From assembly GCA_033764775.1 (NCBI GenBank), contig JANRIQ010000030.1:1-64000 (forward strand): DNA of 64,000 nt, written 5' to 3'. Within the stretch, counting starts at the first letter, position 1; the number at the start of each line of letters is the position of its first letter. Shown piece after piece: positions 16,959 to 25,820 of this stretch. Origin of the DNA: JAWXCE01 sp033764775. GTDB lineage: Bacteria; Pseudomonadota; Alphaproteobacteria; Rhizobiales; Rhodomicrobiaceae. Both the position numbers and the translations under genes were made by a program. A model generated the notes under the pieces. That model was not told the DNA's origin, searched no databases, and worked only from the letters and a program-made list of their open reading frames with translations.

Positions 16959-18869
16959 ATGCTTCGCAAACCCGCTTCCGATCCCCGTGGAGACGCCGCG
17001 ACGCCCGAGGCGCCCGCCGCAACTCACTCGGACGCCGAGATTCTATCGTCGTTTGACGCTTATATCTGTTTTCTCGCGGGCGCGCCAATCGAGGCGATAG
17101 CGGCGGCGCGGTCGGCGGCCGCGTCCTCCGGCGCGAGCCTGCATGAAACGCTGATTGCGCGGGGCCATCTCGATCCGCAAGCCTATTGCGAGCGTTTGGC
17201 GCAGGCTTGCGGTCTCTCGGCCGCCGATCCAGAGGCGCTGCGCTTCGCCGAGACGGCCTTGCGTCGGCAGCCTTGGCGGCTCCTGCGCGATCCGCGGGCG
17301 CTGCCTCTCGCCTCGGACGGCGCGCGCGCGGCGCTGTGTGCGGAGAGCGCGGCGCCGAGGGCGGTGAAAGGCGTCGCCGAGGCGCTTGGCCCTGCGCGGG
17401 GGATGATCGCGCTGGCGTCGCGCCGGGTCGTGGCCGCGTCGCTCGCTAGGGCGCAGGGGCCGCGGCTCACCCGTCAGGCGGTTGAGGGGCTGTTGCGCCG
17501 GCGCGCCGAGGACAGCGCCAAATCCGGCGTGTGGCGATGGCAGGCGGCGGCCGCGGCGGCCGCGGCGGGCTCCGCGGCGGGCGCGCTGATCGTTGCGCCG
17601 CGAGAGGCTCTCACCATGCTGTGCGCGCTGTTTTCGCTTGTGTTTTTCATAGGCGTCGCCTTGCGCGCGGCGGCCGCCGTCCACGCATTTCGAGCCAGCC
17701 CGCCCACCGACCACCCAGCCCCGCCCGACGCCGCCCTGCCGCGATACTCGGTGCTTGTGCCGCTCTACAAAGAAGCGCGCGTGTTGCCGCAATTGGTCGA
17801 CGCGCTCGCCCGCCTGCGCTATCCGCCCGAGAAGCTCGACATTCACCTGGTGCTGGAGAGCGCCGACGCGGAGACCATCGCCGCCGTCGCCGGCATGCGT
17901 CTGCCGGGCAATATCGGCGTCATCGTCGCCCCCGACAGCCAGCCGCGCACAAAGCCCAAAGCGCTCAATTACGCGCTGCAATTCGCCATCGGCGATTATG
18001 TGGCCATTTACGACGCGGAAGACCTGCCCGACCCAGACCAGCTGCTGAAGGCGGCCGCCGCGTTCGCCGTTCTGCCGCCCTCCGTCGCCTGCCTGCAGGC
18101 GCGCCTCGCCTACCACAATCACGGCGAGAACTGGATCGCGGCGCAGTTCGCCATCGAGTACGCTTCGCTGTTCGGCGGCGTCCTCCCGATGCTCGACGCC
18201 GCCGGCCTGCCCCTGCCCCTCGGCGGCACGTCGAACCACTTCCGGGCGGCCGCGTTGCGCGACGCCGGCGCCTGGGACGCGTTCAACGTGACGGAGGACG
18301 CCGATCTCGGCATGCGGCTGCACCGCGCCGGATACCGTTGCCGCACGCTCGACTCCACCACCTGGGAGGAGGCCGCCTGTCAGCCCATGAACTGGCTGCG
18401 GCAGCGCAGCCGATGGCTTAAAGGCTGGATGCAGACCTATGCGGTGCACATGCGGCGCCCGCGCATGCTCCTGCGCGAGATGGGCTGGCGCGGCTTTCTC
18501 GCGTTTCAGGGCCATTTCGGCAGCGTTATTCTTTCGGCGCTCGCACATCCGTGGTTTTATGCGCTGCTTGTTGCGGATGCGGTTTCGGGCGCGCTGTTTT
18601 CGGCTCCGCAAAGCCTGCTCGGGGCGCCGTTTCTCGCGCTCGCGGCGGTGAATTTCGCCGGGGCTTATCTTGCGACGCTGGCGCTTGGGCTTGCGGCGCT
18701 GCGATCTCGCGGACTGTTGCGGCTGGCGCCTCACCTCACTTTCACACCGTTCTACTGGCTGATGATCTCGGCCGCAGCCTATCGCGCGCTCTATCAACTC
18801 GCGGTCGCGCCGTTCCACTGGGAAAAGACTGACCATGGGCTCAGCGCCGCGCCGCGATTTGTGCCTTAA
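16959..18869 (+). CDS. Membrane glycosyltransferase family 2 (XagB-like) with N-terminal GspE-like region
   Basis: 636 aa. Residues about 25-185 resemble the N-terminal domain of type II secretion ATPases (LIARGHLDPQAYCERLAQACG). A hydrophobic stretch of about 50 residues follows, with two helices. The GT2 catalytic domain then carries VPLYKEARVLPQLVDAL, a nucleotide/metal site in AIYDAEDLPDPDQL, the general-base region NVTEDADLGMRL, and QRSRWLKGWMQTY (QxxRW). Two or three C-terminal membrane helices complete it. This matches processive polysaccharide synthases such as XagB, so an extracellular or membrane-coupled glucan is likely; the product is unknown. Divergent from the solute-binding protein. 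Confidence 0.82.
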   Translation: MLRKPASDPRGDAATPEAPAATHSDAEILSSFDAYICFLAGAPIEAIAAARSAAASSGASLHETLIARGHLDPQAYCERLAQACGLSAADPEALRFAETALRRQPWRLLRDPRALPLASDGARAALCAESAAPRAVKGVAEALGPARGMIALASRRVVAASLARAQGPRLTRQAVEGLLRRRAEDSAKSGVWRWQAAAAAAAAGSAAGALIVAPREALTMLCALFSLVFFIGVALRAAAAVHAFRASPPTDHPAPPDAALPRYSVLVPLYKEARVLPQLVDALARLRYPPEKLDIHLVLESADAETIAAVAGMRLPGNIGVIVAPDSQPRTKPKALNYALQFAIGDYVAIYDAEDLPDPDQLLKAAAAFAVLPPSVACLQARLAYHNHGENWIAAQFAIEYASLFGGVLPMLDAAGLPLPLGGTSNHFRAAALRDAGAWDAFNVTEDADLGMRLHRAGYRCRTLDSTTWEEAACQPMNWLRQRSRWLKGWMQTYAVHMRRPRMLLREMGWRGFLAFQGHFGSVILSALAHPWFYALLVADAVSGALFSAPQSLLGAPFLALAAVNFAGAYLATLALGLAALRSRGLLRLAPHLTFTPFYWLMISAAAYRALYQLAVAPFHWEKTDHGLSAAPRFVP

Positions 18870-18897
18870 TCGGTGTTAAGTTTCGCGCGAATCGGTT

Positions 18898-18916
18898 AGT
18901 TAACAATCAGTTAAAC
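18898..18916. repeat. Short direct repeat before the 18931 gene
   Basis: AGTTAACA (18898-18905) and AGTTAAAC (18909-18916) form an 11-bp-period direct repeat, one helical turn apart, 14 bp before the start codon. GTTAA also occurs at 18874. The patch is AT-rich compared with its surroundings and could be a promoter or operator. Confidence 0.4.
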
Positions 18917-18930
18917 ACGCTGAGGTAGGA

Positions 18931-19944
18931 GTGTCGAAAGCGCAGCACACTGTGGGAGCTTTGTCTGAGGCGCGCGCGCCCTCGGCTTTGACGCCCAATC
19001 TTGCGCGGCTCGACCGGCTCGACCCTGCGCTTGCTTACGCCGTGTTGGCCAGCGCCGCCCCTGCGCCGGCGGTTAACATCGCCCTGGGCGAGTGCTGCGG
19101 CGCGGATGTCGAGCGCATCTCCGCAGAAGCCGGTCGCGTGGGATACGCGTCATCTGGAGCCTTAACTGAGGCCGGCGCGGCCGCAGTCGCCGCATTTGCG
19201 CCGCGCGCCCGAACGCTTGACGCGGCGCTCTCCATGCTGGCCGCAGCGGTCGTAGGCGTCTCGCCCCATGATAAACCGCGCTTCGCCGCTCTTATGCGCC
19301 AGGACAGGCTCGCCGCCGCCGCCCTGGCGAAGCTCCTTGGCTTGACAACAGGCCCGGCCCCAACGCGGCTTCAGGTGCGCTTTGAAATGGCCCGTGCGGC
19401 GCTCATCGAGCGTGCCCCGGACTGGGGGCCCGCGCTGAAGGCTGTCGCGCCCCGCAGCGGCCCGGCCAATCCCCTCTTGTCCGCGTTGACCCTCGCGTCT
19501 CTCGGCGCGGAGCGCAAAACCTTGATGGAGGCCGAAACGCATATGCTGCAAAACGCGCTAGGCGTGAAAACCGCGTCGAAAAGCGATGTGGCTCGCGGAC
19601 TCGTCCGCGCGGCGGTGGGCGGCAACCCGCGCGCCCCAGAGGCGAAACCGGCGACGCCCGCCGATTTTGCCGCTGTGGTCCGGCGGCTGTCCCGCACCAT
19701 GGAGACGAAGCCTTACGCGGGGCGCGTGGCCATCGCGCAGGTGTATGACGCCGGGGTGGCGCTCGGTCACGCTTTCGGCACCCTCGAGGAGTTCAAGGCC
19801 CGCGTCGCGCAGGCCTGTCGCGACGGTCTGCTCGACCTGGAGCGGTATGACATCGCCGGGCCGATGGACGCCGCCTTGCGCGAGCGCTCCCGCACGCCAT
19901 TCGGCCGCGACGAGCGGCATTTTATCGTCAATCAGTATATTTAA
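18931..19944 (+). CDS. Protein of unknown function paired with a HerA-type ATPase
   Basis: 337 aa starting at GTG 18931, with GAGGTAGGA directly upstream. Alanine-rich and helical, no signal peptide or membrane helix. Roughly residues 235-335 (from DFAAVVRRLSRTM to HFIVNQ) look like a winged-helix domain: helices with AIAQVYDAGVALG and EEFKARVAQACRDGLLDLERYD, then a strand ending in RHFIVNQYI. That reading is tentative. It is followed 18 bp later by the double-ATPase gene, so they are probably co-expressed and the protein may be a DNA- or partner-binding adaptor. I do not recognise the family. Confidence 0.75.
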   Translation: MSKAQHTVGALSEARAPSALTPNLARLDRLDPALAYAVLASAAPAPAVNIALGECCGADVERISAEAGRVGYASSGALTEAGAAAVAAFAPRARTLDAALSMLAAAVVGVSPHDKPRFAALMRQDRLAAAALAKLLGLTTGPAPTRLQVRFEMARAALIERAPDWGPALKAVAPRSGPANPLLSALTLASLGAERKTLMEAETHMLQNALGVKTASKSDVARGLVRAAVGGNPRAPEAKPATPADFAAVVRRLSRTMETKPYAGRVAIAQVYDAGVALGHAFGTLEEFKARVAQACRDGLLDLERYDIAGPMDAALRERSRTPFGRDERHFIVNQYI

Positions 19945-19962
19945 TGAATTGGATCCGCCGCG

Positions 19963-22900
19963 ATGGATTTGCGCCTTGAAGCGTTTCGGAGTCCTGAATT
20001 CGACCGCGTGTTCGGGGCCGTCGCCTCGTTGCCCGGCGCTCCCGACGAGGAGGCGCTCGACGTCGCCGCCATCGAGACGGAGGCCCGGCGCGCTATCGCC
20101 GCCGCCGTGCATCACGCCAAGGCCGGCAACCCAGACCCCGCCTCGCGCTTGCTGTTGTTGAAGGGCGCAGCGGGCACCGGCAAAACACACACACTGCTCA
20201 CCGTCATCCGCCAACTGCATGCGGCAGGTGGGCTTTATGGCGTGGTGCTGCCGATGATCGACCCGGTGGCGGAGGACGCGTTCGACGCCTGGCTGACCCG
20301 CGCCATCGTCACGCGGCTAGCCGAACCGCATCTGGCCCCGGCCGGCGCGCCCCTTCCGCTGCACGCCCTGGCGGAGAAAATTCTGGCGCTCGCCACGCCC
20401 GCGCTCGCCTCCGCCTTTCGCGCCCAGACGCTGGATGCGGCCGGCGACATGACCCCGTCTGACTTCCAGCGCCTGGTGGCGTCGATCCGCACGGCGCTCG
20501 CCGGCCCGCAACGGGTTGCGCCGGTGAGCGAGGGTTTCGTTGCGGCGCTGCTCGGCGCCTATGCAGGCCTCGACGATGGTTTCGATTATCTCCGCGGCCT
20601 GCCGGTCGAGGGAGATATCTGGGGCGTGAGCTTGTCCGGGCGGCCGCACGAACAGGGCGCGCGGGCGCTCATCGAGCAACTCGCGGCGGCCGCGCGTGCA
20701 ACGGGCGGCGCCCTTCTCATCGCCTTCGACCAGATGGAGCAAAACCGGCTGGAGCGGTGGGAGGATCGGCTGCGCCATATCATCGGGCGCGGCGCGCTGT
20801 TCGCCGAGACCTTGCCGAGCCTCGCGGTTGTGTTCGCCGTGCTGCCCTCGCTCTACGACACCGTCGCGGAGGACATCGACCGCTCCATCCGCGACCGCAT
20901 CGAGAAATTTGGCGCGCTGCCCGTGTCCCTCCGCAACCTGTCGCGGCCGCAGGTGGCCATGCTTTTGCGTCACCGGCTTGATGCGCTTTACGCCCGAGCC
21001 GGCGCCGTCGCGGACACCGCCAACCCGCTCTATCCGTTCGAGGATTGGTTCGTGGACGAACTGGCCGGGCAGACCTCGCGCTACGTGACGGAGATGGTGC
21101 AGACCTTCCGGCGCCTGCTCTTGGAGCTAGGGCGCATTCCCGCCGCCGAAGATTTTCCGCCGCCGCCAAGCGCCGCGCCGTCGCTGCCCGCGCCTGTCTC
21201 CGCCGCCCCTCCCCCCATCGACTTCTCCGAGAGCTGGGAGCGCTACATGGCGCAGACCCCGCCGCAGCCCGTGCCGGTGCAGAGTTTCGTGCAAGCCGAG
21301 TATCTCGAATGGGCCATACAATCCGCCCTGCCCGAGATGGACGGCGTCGCCAAGATCAGCACGCGCAAGACGGCGCGGGGCAACACGCTGGTGATCGAGA
21401 TCGAGATCGAGGCGACGGACGGCTCATCAGAACGGCGCGACATCGCCCTGTGCAACGAGACGAGCGAGGGCGCTTCCCTGGCCAACGAGATTGGGGCGTT
21501 TGTGAGCGGCTGCCGGAAATCGCGCGCTGTCATTGTGCGGCCCCGCGGGCGACCCTTGCCACGGTCCGGGCGCGGAGCCGGCGCCGTGCTGAAGGAGGCG
21601 GAGGACGCGGGCGCCATCATCGTGCGCCATTTCGACAAAGCCTCGTGGGAGCGGCTGCAGATCGCCAAAAGCTATTTCGTTCAGAAGGATTACCCGGGCT
21701 TCGCCGCCTGGCAAAAACACGCCAAACCCCTCACCCAGATCGCGCCTATCGCCGCCATCGTGCAGTTCCCGTATGTGCAGCCGGAGAGCCGGCGCGATGA
21801 GGACGACGGCGCGCACGAGGCCAAGATCATCGCCCTGCCGCAGCCGCAGCGCGACAGCGTGATGCTGGGCGAGGCGGCCTCTGGCCAGGTGCATTGGGCG
21901 CCGTTCGAAGACGCCAACAAGCTGCTGAACTTCGGGCTGCTGGTCACCGGCGACCCTGGTTCGGGCAAAACCCAAACGCTCAACGTGCTCATCGACGGCG
22001 TGCAGCGCATGGGCTATCCGGTGTGCATCTTCGACTTCAAGAAAGACTACGTCTCGCCGGAGTTCGTCGCCGAGCAGCGCCTGCGCGTGCATGATGTGCG
22101 CCGCGACGGCCTGCCCTTCAACCCGCTTCAGCCCAGCCCTGAGCGCGACGGCATGGCGCAGCCCGTGCAACACCTGTTCACCATCTGCGCGGTCTTGAAG
22201 CGCGTGTTCAAGCTTGGCGATCAACAGGAGGCCAAACTGCGCGACGCCATGAAGCAGGCGTTCGAGCGCCGCGGCATCGACACCCAGCGCTGGACGCAGG
22301 CCGACAGCATCGCCGCGCCGTGCTTTGATGAGGTGATCGCCGTGCTGCGCGAGTTCGAGGAGCAAAAGGACAACACCGCGCGCAACCTGTTAAACCGGCT
22401 CAGCCCGCTGTTCGAGCTTGGGCTATTCCCGCGCCACGACGCGAAGGGCGCCTCGTTCGACGCGATGTTGGCCGAGCGGCTGGTCCTCGCGCTGTTCGAC
22501 CTGCCGTCCAAAGAGATTCAGTCGGCGCTCGCCGAACTCATCATCATCCGCCTGCACGGCTATCTGGTGCGCGGCGAGCATCCGCGTCGGCTGACGCGGC
22601 TTCTGGTGCTTGATGAGGCGTGGCGCGTGGCGGGCAGCCAGCATCTGGAGAGCCTGGCGCGGGAGGGGCGCGCCTTCGGCGTGGGGTTGGCCATCGGCAC
22701 GCAATACCCGGGCGACCTCGGCGCCGATCTGGCGGGCGCGCTGGCGACGAAGATATTCCTTAAAAACCAGCAGCCCGACCACAAGAAGGCGACGGTGCGG
22801 GCGCTCTGCGGCGCGACCTCCGGCCCGGAGGCGCAGAAGCTTTACGCCATGATCGAGAATTTCGCCATGTTCGAGGGCGTCATTCAGAACGACCAGTATC

Positions 22901-22995
22901 AGCCGTATCAGAAATTCAAGCTCACCCCGTATTACACCCGCAAGATCGCCGCTGAGCCCGAGCCCGCGCCCAAGAAGCGCTTTGCGATCTTTTGA
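19963..22995 (+). CDS. Large double P-loop ATPase: N-terminal AAA-like plus C-terminal HerA/VirB4-type motor
   Basis: 1010 aa with two nucleotide-binding modules. The N-terminal one (about 1-390) has Walker A GAAGTGKTHT with K74, a Walker-B-like LLIAFDQME near 252, and RSIRDRIEKF as possible sensor region, like STAND/KAP or DptF-type ATPases. A proline-rich linker (about 400-425) follows. The C-terminal module (about 610-1000) has Walker A TGDPGSGKTQT with K669, VCIFDFKKDY, Walker B LLVLDEAW with D884-E885, and AIGTQYPGDL, the pattern of HerA/FtsK translocases (DUF87). HerA motors pump DNA and recur in defence systems with nucleases; no nuclease, methylase or protease is adjacent here. Probably acts with the 337 aa protein upstream. 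Confidence 0.85.
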   Translation: MDLRLEAFRSPEFDRVFGAVASLPGAPDEEALDVAAIETEARRAIAAAVHHAKAGNPDPASRLLLLKGAAGTGKTHTLLTVIRQLHAAGGLYGVVLPMIDPVAEDAFDAWLTRAIVTRLAEPHLAPAGAPLPLHALAEKILALATPALASAFRAQTLDAAGDMTPSDFQRLVASIRTALAGPQRVAPVSEGFVAALLGAYAGLDDGFDYLRGLPVEGDIWGVSLSGRPHEQGARALIEQLAAAARATGGALLIAFDQMEQNRLERWEDRLRHIIGRGALFAETLPSLAVVFAVLPSLYDTVAEDIDRSIRDRIEKFGALPVSLRNLSRPQVAMLLRHRLDALYARAGAVADTANPLYPFEDWFVDELAGQTSRYVTEMVQTFRRLLLELGRIPAAEDFPPPPSAAPSLPAPVSAAPPPIDFSESWERYMAQTPPQPVPVQSFVQAEYLEWAIQSALPEMDGVAKISTRKTARGNTLVIEIEIEATDGSSERRDIALCNETSEGASLANEIGAFVSGCRKSRAVIVRPRGRPLPRSGRGAGAVLKEAEDAGAIIVRHFDKASWERLQIAKSYFVQKDYPGFAAWQKHAKPLTQIAPIAAIVQFPYVQPESRRDEDDGAHEAKIIALPQPQRDSVMLGEAASGQVHWAPFEDANKLLNFGLLVTGDPGSGKTQTLNVLIDGVQRMGYPVCIFDFKKDYVSPEFVAEQRLRVHDVRRDGLPFNPLQPSPERDGMAQPVQHLFTICAVLKRVFKLGDQQEAKLRDAMKQAFERRGIDTQRWTQADSIAAPCFDEVIAVLREFEEQKDNTARNLLNRLSPLFELGLFPRHDAKGASFDAMLAERLVLALFDLPSKEIQSALAELIIIRLHGYLVRGEHPRRLTRLLVLDEAWRVAGSQHLESLAREGRAFGVGLAIGTQYPGDLGADLAGALATKIFLKNQQPDHKKATVRALCGATSGPEAQKLYAMIENFAMFEGVIQNDQYQPYQKFKLTPYYTRKIAAEPEPAPKKRFAIF

Positions 22996-22999
22996 CGGC

Positions 23000-23572
23000 T
23001 TAAGTCTGCGGGCGTTTGGCGAGTTCGGCTTCGATCGCGGCGGTCACTTTGGGCGAGGTCGGGTTCAGGCTCGTGGGGAAGTAGGCCGCGAGTCGTCCGT
23101 CGGCGGCGACGAGGAACTTGTGGAAGTTCCAGCGCACCGCGCCTTTCTCGCCCGCCGTTTCGTTCGCCCAGCGATAGAACGGGTGCGCTTGCGCCCCTTT
23201 CACGCTGTAAATCTTGGTGAGCGGGAACGTGACCCCGAACGCGCCCTTGCAGAAATCGGCCACCTCGGCCTCGGTCTTGGCCTCTTGATGGAAATCCTGC
23301 GAAGGAACGCCGATGACCACCAAACCACGATCTTTGTAAGTCTGGTAAAGCGCCTGAAGACCTTCATACTGGCTTGTAAACCCGCAGAAGGAGGCGGTGT
23401 TGACAACCAGGAGCACCTTGCCGGCGAAGTCCGACAACGCCATCGGCCGGCCATCGATGGCCTCGAACGCAAAACCGAACGCGCGTCCTTCCGCTTGCGC
23501 GCGCGGTTCGCCAGCGGACTGGATGAGCGCCGCGCCAACAGCCAAACCGCCCATAACGATTTTCTTCAGCAT
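23000..23572 (-). CDS. Exported glutathione peroxidase-family protein
   Basis: 190 aa thiol peroxidase from ATG 23572, preceded by AAGGAG. A signal peptide covers about residues 1-27 (LKKIVMGGLAVGAALIQSA, cut near RAQA), so it acts in the periplasm. The peroxidatic cysteine is C63 in NTASFCGFTSQY, a cysteine form rather than selenocysteine. GVPSQDF and the conserved Trp in VRWNFHKFL complete the active site. Bacterial members usually take electrons from thioredoxin. The exported methionine sulfoxide reductases at 24630-25744 point to periplasmic oxidative repair in this stretch. Confidence 0.9.
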   Translation of the reverse strand: MLKKIVMGGLAVGAALIQSAGEPRAQAEGRAFGFAFEAIDGRPMALSDFAGKVLLVVNTASFCGFTSQYEGLQALYQTYKDRGLVVIGVPSQDFHQEAKTEAEVADFCKGAFGVTFPLTKIYSVKGAQAHPFYRWANETAGEKGAVRWNFHKFLVAADGRLAAYFPTSLNPTSPKVTAAIEAELAKRPQT

Positions 23573-23757
23573 AGCTCCGGTCTCCTTATCCGCGCACCAT
23601 GGAACGAAGCAATCGGACGATTGGTTTACAAACGGGACGGCGTCTTTTCCCGCGTCTTCCCATTGTAGTATTTTCATGCAAGTGATTTTCGCCTATCCAA
23701 GCTGCGTCCCCTGAGCACGGCGCCGACGGCTCGGGAGGTGAGCGGAGTTGAGCGCAT

Positions 23758-24546
23758 ATGGTTGAATTTCTATCGCGCTTCTGGCGCAACAGCGTGATCG
23801 GCACGTTCTTCGCCGGCGCTCTGTTCCTTCTTCCCGTGGTCGTGACGTTCGTCATCATCACCTGGATCGTCAATCTGGTGCGCGGACAACTCGGCCCGGA
23901 CACGTTCCTGGGCGACCTGCTGACGCGGCTCGGCATCGTCATCATCGGCCCGGAGCAGAACACATACGCCTTCTGGCTCGGCCTCGTCATCGCGCTCATC
24001 GGCATATGGTTCCTCGGCGCCATCGTGAAAAGCCAGGCGAAATCCATCGCCCAGGACGCGATCGACCGCATCTTTGCGCGTGTGCCGCTGATCCGCTCGA
24101 TTTATAGCCCTGTCGCTCGGGTGGTGCGGCTCGCCACCAATCGCGACGGCGGCGCGGGGGATTTCTCGGGCATGACCGTCGTTTCTTGCAGGTTTTTCGG
24201 CGACGAGCACGGCGTCGACATCCTGGCTCTCCTCGCCTCTCAGGAGGTGTATCTGATGGGGGGCGAGCGGCGCCGCCTCGTCTATCTCCCCGCCGCGCCG
24301 ATCCCCATGTCCGGCGGCCTCGTATTCATGCCAGAAAGCGATGTGTTCCCGGTTCCGGACATGAAGGTGGACGACCTGCTGAAAGTGTATGTGTCGCTTG
24401 GCGCGCTTGCGCCCGAGACCATGCCCGCGGGCTTAATCGCGCGCCGCGGCGAACAGCCGGTGATGTATGCGGGCGCGCCCGCGGCTGTCGCGCCCCCGGC
24501 GGGGCATGGCTCAGGCGCGGGCGGCGCGCCGACGCAAGGCGCGTAA
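23758..24546 (+). CDS. DUF502 membrane protein
   Basis: 262 aa. Two membrane helices lie at about 13-38 (VIGTFFAGALFLLPVVVTFV) and 70-92 (AFWLGLVIALIGIWFLGAIV). The conserved DUF502 segment RVPLIRSIYSPVARVV follows, then a globular part with SGGLVFMPESDVFPVPDMKVDDLLKVYVSLG. The C-terminus (about 235-262) is Ala/Gly/Pro-rich and likely disordered. Family function unknown. It lies 83 bp before msrB. Confidence 0.9.
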   Translation: MVEFLSRFWRNSVIGTFFAGALFLLPVVVTFVIITWIVNLVRGQLGPDTFLGDLLTRLGIVIIGPEQNTYAFWLGLVIALIGIWFLGAIVKSQAKSIAQDAIDRIFARVPLIRSIYSPVARVVRLATNRDGGAGDFSGMTVVSCRFFGDEHGVDILALLASQEVYLMGGERRRLVYLPAAPIPMSGGLVFMPESDVFPVPDMKVDDLLKVYVSLGALAPETMPAGLIARRGEQPVMYAGAPAAVAPPAGHGSGAGGAPTQGA

Positions 24547-24629
24547 CGCTGAGCGCTGACCCGGCGAACTCAACTGCGACGACGATGGCGCGCTCTCGCC
24601 CACGTCACGATGCAATTTTGGGAGATTTT

Positions 24630-25130
24630 ATGCCGACACGCCGGGAAGTGACGCTGGGCTTGGCAGCCGCCGCCCTCACCGCCTCCGTCTTCGCGCGCAA
24701 AACCGTCACCGCCGCGACGGATGGCCAATTCGAGGTGAACTTATCGACTGACGAGTGGCGCAAGCGGCTGACGAAGGAGCAGTTTTACGTGCTGCGCGAG
24801 CACGGCACGGAGCGCGCAGGGACAAGCCCGCTCGACCGCGAGAAGCGCGCCGGGGTGTTCTCCTGCGCCGGCTGCGACCTGCCGCTGTTCTCGTCGGAGA
24901 CAAAGTACGACAGCGGCACGGGGTGGCCGAGTTTCTGGGCGCCCATCGAGAACGCCGTGCGCACGAAAGAAGATCGCTCCTTTTTCATGGTTCGCACCGA
25001 GGTGCACTGCCGGCGCTGCGGGGGGCATCTGGGCCATGTGTTCGACGACGGCCCGCCGCCGACCGGAAAGCGCTACTGCATGAACGGCGTGGCGATGACG
25101 TTCACCCCGAACGAGGCAAAACCATCATGA
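24630..25130 (+). CDS. msrB: Peptide-methionine (R)-S-oxide reductase MsrB, exported
   Basis: 166 aa from ATG 24630 (GGAG six bases upstream). It reduces the R form of methionine sulfoxide. The N-terminus MPTRREVTLGLAAAALTASV has a twin-arginine motif and hydrophobic core, so Tat export is likely. Zinc-binding CxxC pairs are in CAGCDLP and CRRCGGHLGH, and the catalytic Cys is in KRYCMNGVAM. The stop overlaps the msrA start (ATGA), so the pair is translated together. Confidence 0.93.
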   Translation: MPTRREVTLGLAAAALTASVFARKTVTAATDGQFEVNLSTDEWRKRLTKEQFYVLREHGTERAGTSPLDREKRAGVFSCAGCDLPLFSSETKYDSGTGWPSFWAPIENAVRTKEDRSFFMVRTEVHCRRCGGHLGHVFDDGPPPTGKRYCMNGVAMTFTPNEAKPS

Positions 25131-25744
25131 AGCGCACAACCGCACATCGCGCGCTCGGCGCGCTCGCCGTCGCGCTCGCCGCTGCCTTCGCCACGCCCGC
25201 CGCCGCGCAGGACGCGCCCAAAACGGAAGTCGCCATCTTCGCAGGCGGCTGCTTTTGGTGCACCGAGGCGGATTTCGACAAAGTGCCGGGCGTGATCTCG
25301 ACCACCTCGGGCTTCGCCGGCGGGACGACGCCGAACCCGGTCTATCCAGCGACCGGCACCGACCATACGGAGGTCGTCCGCGTCGTGTTCGATCCGGCGA
25401 AAGTGTCCTACGAGACGCTTTTGGACGTTTACTGGCGCAGCATCGATCCGGTCGACAAGGGCGGGCAGTTCTGCGACCGCGGGCCGCAATACCGCACGGC
25501 GATTTTCTACCAGTCGGCGGAGCAGAAACGCCAGGCGGAGGAATCGAAGGCCAAGCTCGCCGCGTCCGCCGTGCTCCCGTCGCCCATCGCGACGGAGATC
25601 GCTCCGGGCCTTGCGTTTTATCCGGTGCAAGACTATCACCAGGATTACTACAAGAAAAACCCAATTCAGTACAAAATCTACCGCTACAATTGCGGGCGGG
25701 ATAAAAGACTGAAAGAATTGTGGGGCGAGAAAGCCGCATCGTGA
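25127..25744 (+). CDS. msrA: Peptide-methionine (S)-S-oxide reductase MsrA, exported
   Basis: 205 aa; reduces the S form of methionine sulfoxide. A Sec-type signal peptide occupies about residues 1-28 (ALGALAVALAAAFATPAAAQ, cut after AAAQ). The catalytic motif is AGGCFWCTEADF, with GTDHTEVV, QFCDRGPQYRTAIF and the C-terminal resolving-Cys segment KIYRYNCGRDKR. Together with MsrB it repairs oxidised periplasmic proteins. A GC hairpin follows directly. Confidence 0.94.
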   Translation: MKRTTAHRALGALAVALAAAFATPAAAQDAPKTEVAIFAGGCFWCTEADFDKVPGVISTTSGFAGGTTPNPVYPATGTDHTEVVRVVFDPAKVSYETLLDVYWRSIDPVDKGGQFCDRGPQYRTAIFYQSAEQKRQAEESKAKLAASAVLPSPIATEIAPGLAFYPVQDYHQDYYKKNPIQYKIYRYNCGRDKRLKELWGEKAAS

Positions 25745-25776
25745 GCGAGCGGCGCGGCTCGCGGGACGCTGCGTTT
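25745..25776 (+). terminator. Possible terminator after msrA
   Basis: GCGAGC-GGCGCG-GCTCGC forms a perfect 6-bp stem starting at the base after the msrA stop (25745-25762). A TTTT run lies 10 bp further on, more distant than in a standard intrinsic terminator. A second hairpin GAGCCG-CAT-CGGCTC sits at 25798-25812, between the convergent genes. Confidence 0.35.
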
Positions 25777-25820
25777 TGACCGCGGCGTGGTTGGGGCGAG
25801 CCGCATCGGCTCTACACAAT

